Shown here piece by piece: positions 63,846 through 64,000 of a DNA stretch of 64,000 nucleotides (positions are counted from its first letter, which is position 1; every line of letters begins with the position of its first letter). The DNA is taken from the NCBI RefSeq assembly GCF_042680125.1, contig NZ_JBHTNY010000002.1; one strand, given 5' to 3'. The notes under the pieces are model-generated. The model saw only the letters and a program-made list of their open reading frames with translations. It had not been told where the DNA came from and did not search any database. The stretch is from Robinsoniella peoriensis. Lineage in GTDB: Bacteria > Bacillota > Clostridia > Lachnospirales > Lachnospiraceae. The position numbers and the translations under genes are program-made.

Positions 63846-64000
63846 GCTGAGGAAGGGGACGCTTTGTAGATGTAGGTAGTGTACGGAAAGAGAAGGGGGC
63901 GGACCAGGACATTGGTTTGGAATGCTTACCGCAGAACTGGCATTTTCTAACCTTCCCGGAGCACTTTTTGGCGGCACGCGGGCATTCGCTCCGAAATCCT
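63846..64000. repeat. Family 1 structured dispersed repeat, copy 3 (cut by right edge)
   Basis: This is the left part of a third copy, in the same core orientation as copy 1. It starts GCTGAGGAAGGGGACGC, then GTAGGTAGTGTACGG, then AGAGAAGGGGGCGGACCA shared with copy 1, after which the inner part of the outer arm differs (63919-63936) before the core resumes at GCAGAACTGGCATTTTC. It lies upstream of the iol promoter. Confidence 0.85.

Noticed and set aside
1..64000. Prophage, integrative element or tRNA-linked island
   Set aside because: No integrase, transposase, phage structural gene or tRNA gene is visible; the accessory regions look like ordinary metabolic gene clusters.

Overview
The window reads as chromosome of an anaerobic, low-to-mid GC Gram-positive of the class Clostridia, most likely a gut Lachnospiraceae. 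The evidence is the strong AGGAGG-type ribosome binding sites, the conserved Firmicutes housekeeping order (acpP-rnc-smc-ftsY ... ylxM-ffh-rpsP-khpA-rimM-trmD-rplS-lepB-rbgA-rnhB), a roughly 390-residue PRPP synthetase, ackA-pta acetate metabolism, and YesM/YesN-type two-component systems beside sugar ABC transporters. Species cannot be fixed from the sequence alone. No rRNA, tRNA, CRISPR array, phage or transposase gene was seen.

Layout. 1-720: start of uppP (cut by the left edge) and the first copy of a structured dispersed repeat (family 1). 721-8086: ClpP-like protease, a CFI-box protein, gpsA-plsY-der, a radical-SAM/PDZ protein and the divergent prs. 8087-8533: prs terminator and a 39-residue hydrophobic peptide gene behind tandem operator-like repeats. 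8534-31347: a long minus-strand housekeeping block covering cell wall editing, RNase HII, three type I signal peptidase loci (one broken by an in-frame amber codon), RbgA, L19, TrmD, RimM, KhpA, S16, SRP (YlxM, Ffh, FtsY), phospholipid synthesis (psd, pssA, a flippase-like protein, a PAP2 protein), threonine dehydratase, SMC, RNase III, ACP, PlsX, L32 and acetate kinase. 31429-34221: pta and the divergent tmcAL, whose product uses acetate.

34222-56283 is an accessory glycan-utilisation region. A divergent pair of units covers uptake and its control: sugar-binding lipoprotein, two permeases and a cytoplasmic GH29 alpha-L-fucosidase on the minus strand, and a sensor kinase/response regulator pair on the plus strand. 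Further left on the minus strand lie a 1746-residue secreted GH127 beta-L-arabinofuranosidase, a secreted GH127-like paralogue that has lost its zinc/cysteine active site, a second kinase/regulator pair and a second binding lipoprotein. The dead paralogue, kinase and regulator are joined by 4-base overlaps, suggesting that the inactive enzyme is a sensory accessory rather than a hydrolase. No transporter ATPase is encoded here, so a shared MsmX-type ATPase is presumably used.

56377-63571 is a myo-inositol operon (iolC-iolD-iolE-iolG-iolB and an iron-dependent alcohol dehydrogenase), with a predicted promoter bracketed by two identical palindromic operators. iolJ and iolA are absent from the window.

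Two dispersed repeat families cut across this layout. Family 1 (about 330 bp, at 396, 34443 and 63846, plus a solo end at 30036) is a nested palindrome whose outer stem differs between copies but stays self-complementary. Family 2 (about 110 bp) forms two stem-loops ending at the ribosome binding sites of three unrelated genes (psd, ftsY, the iron alcohol dehydrogenase), so it behaves like a reusable 5' leader.
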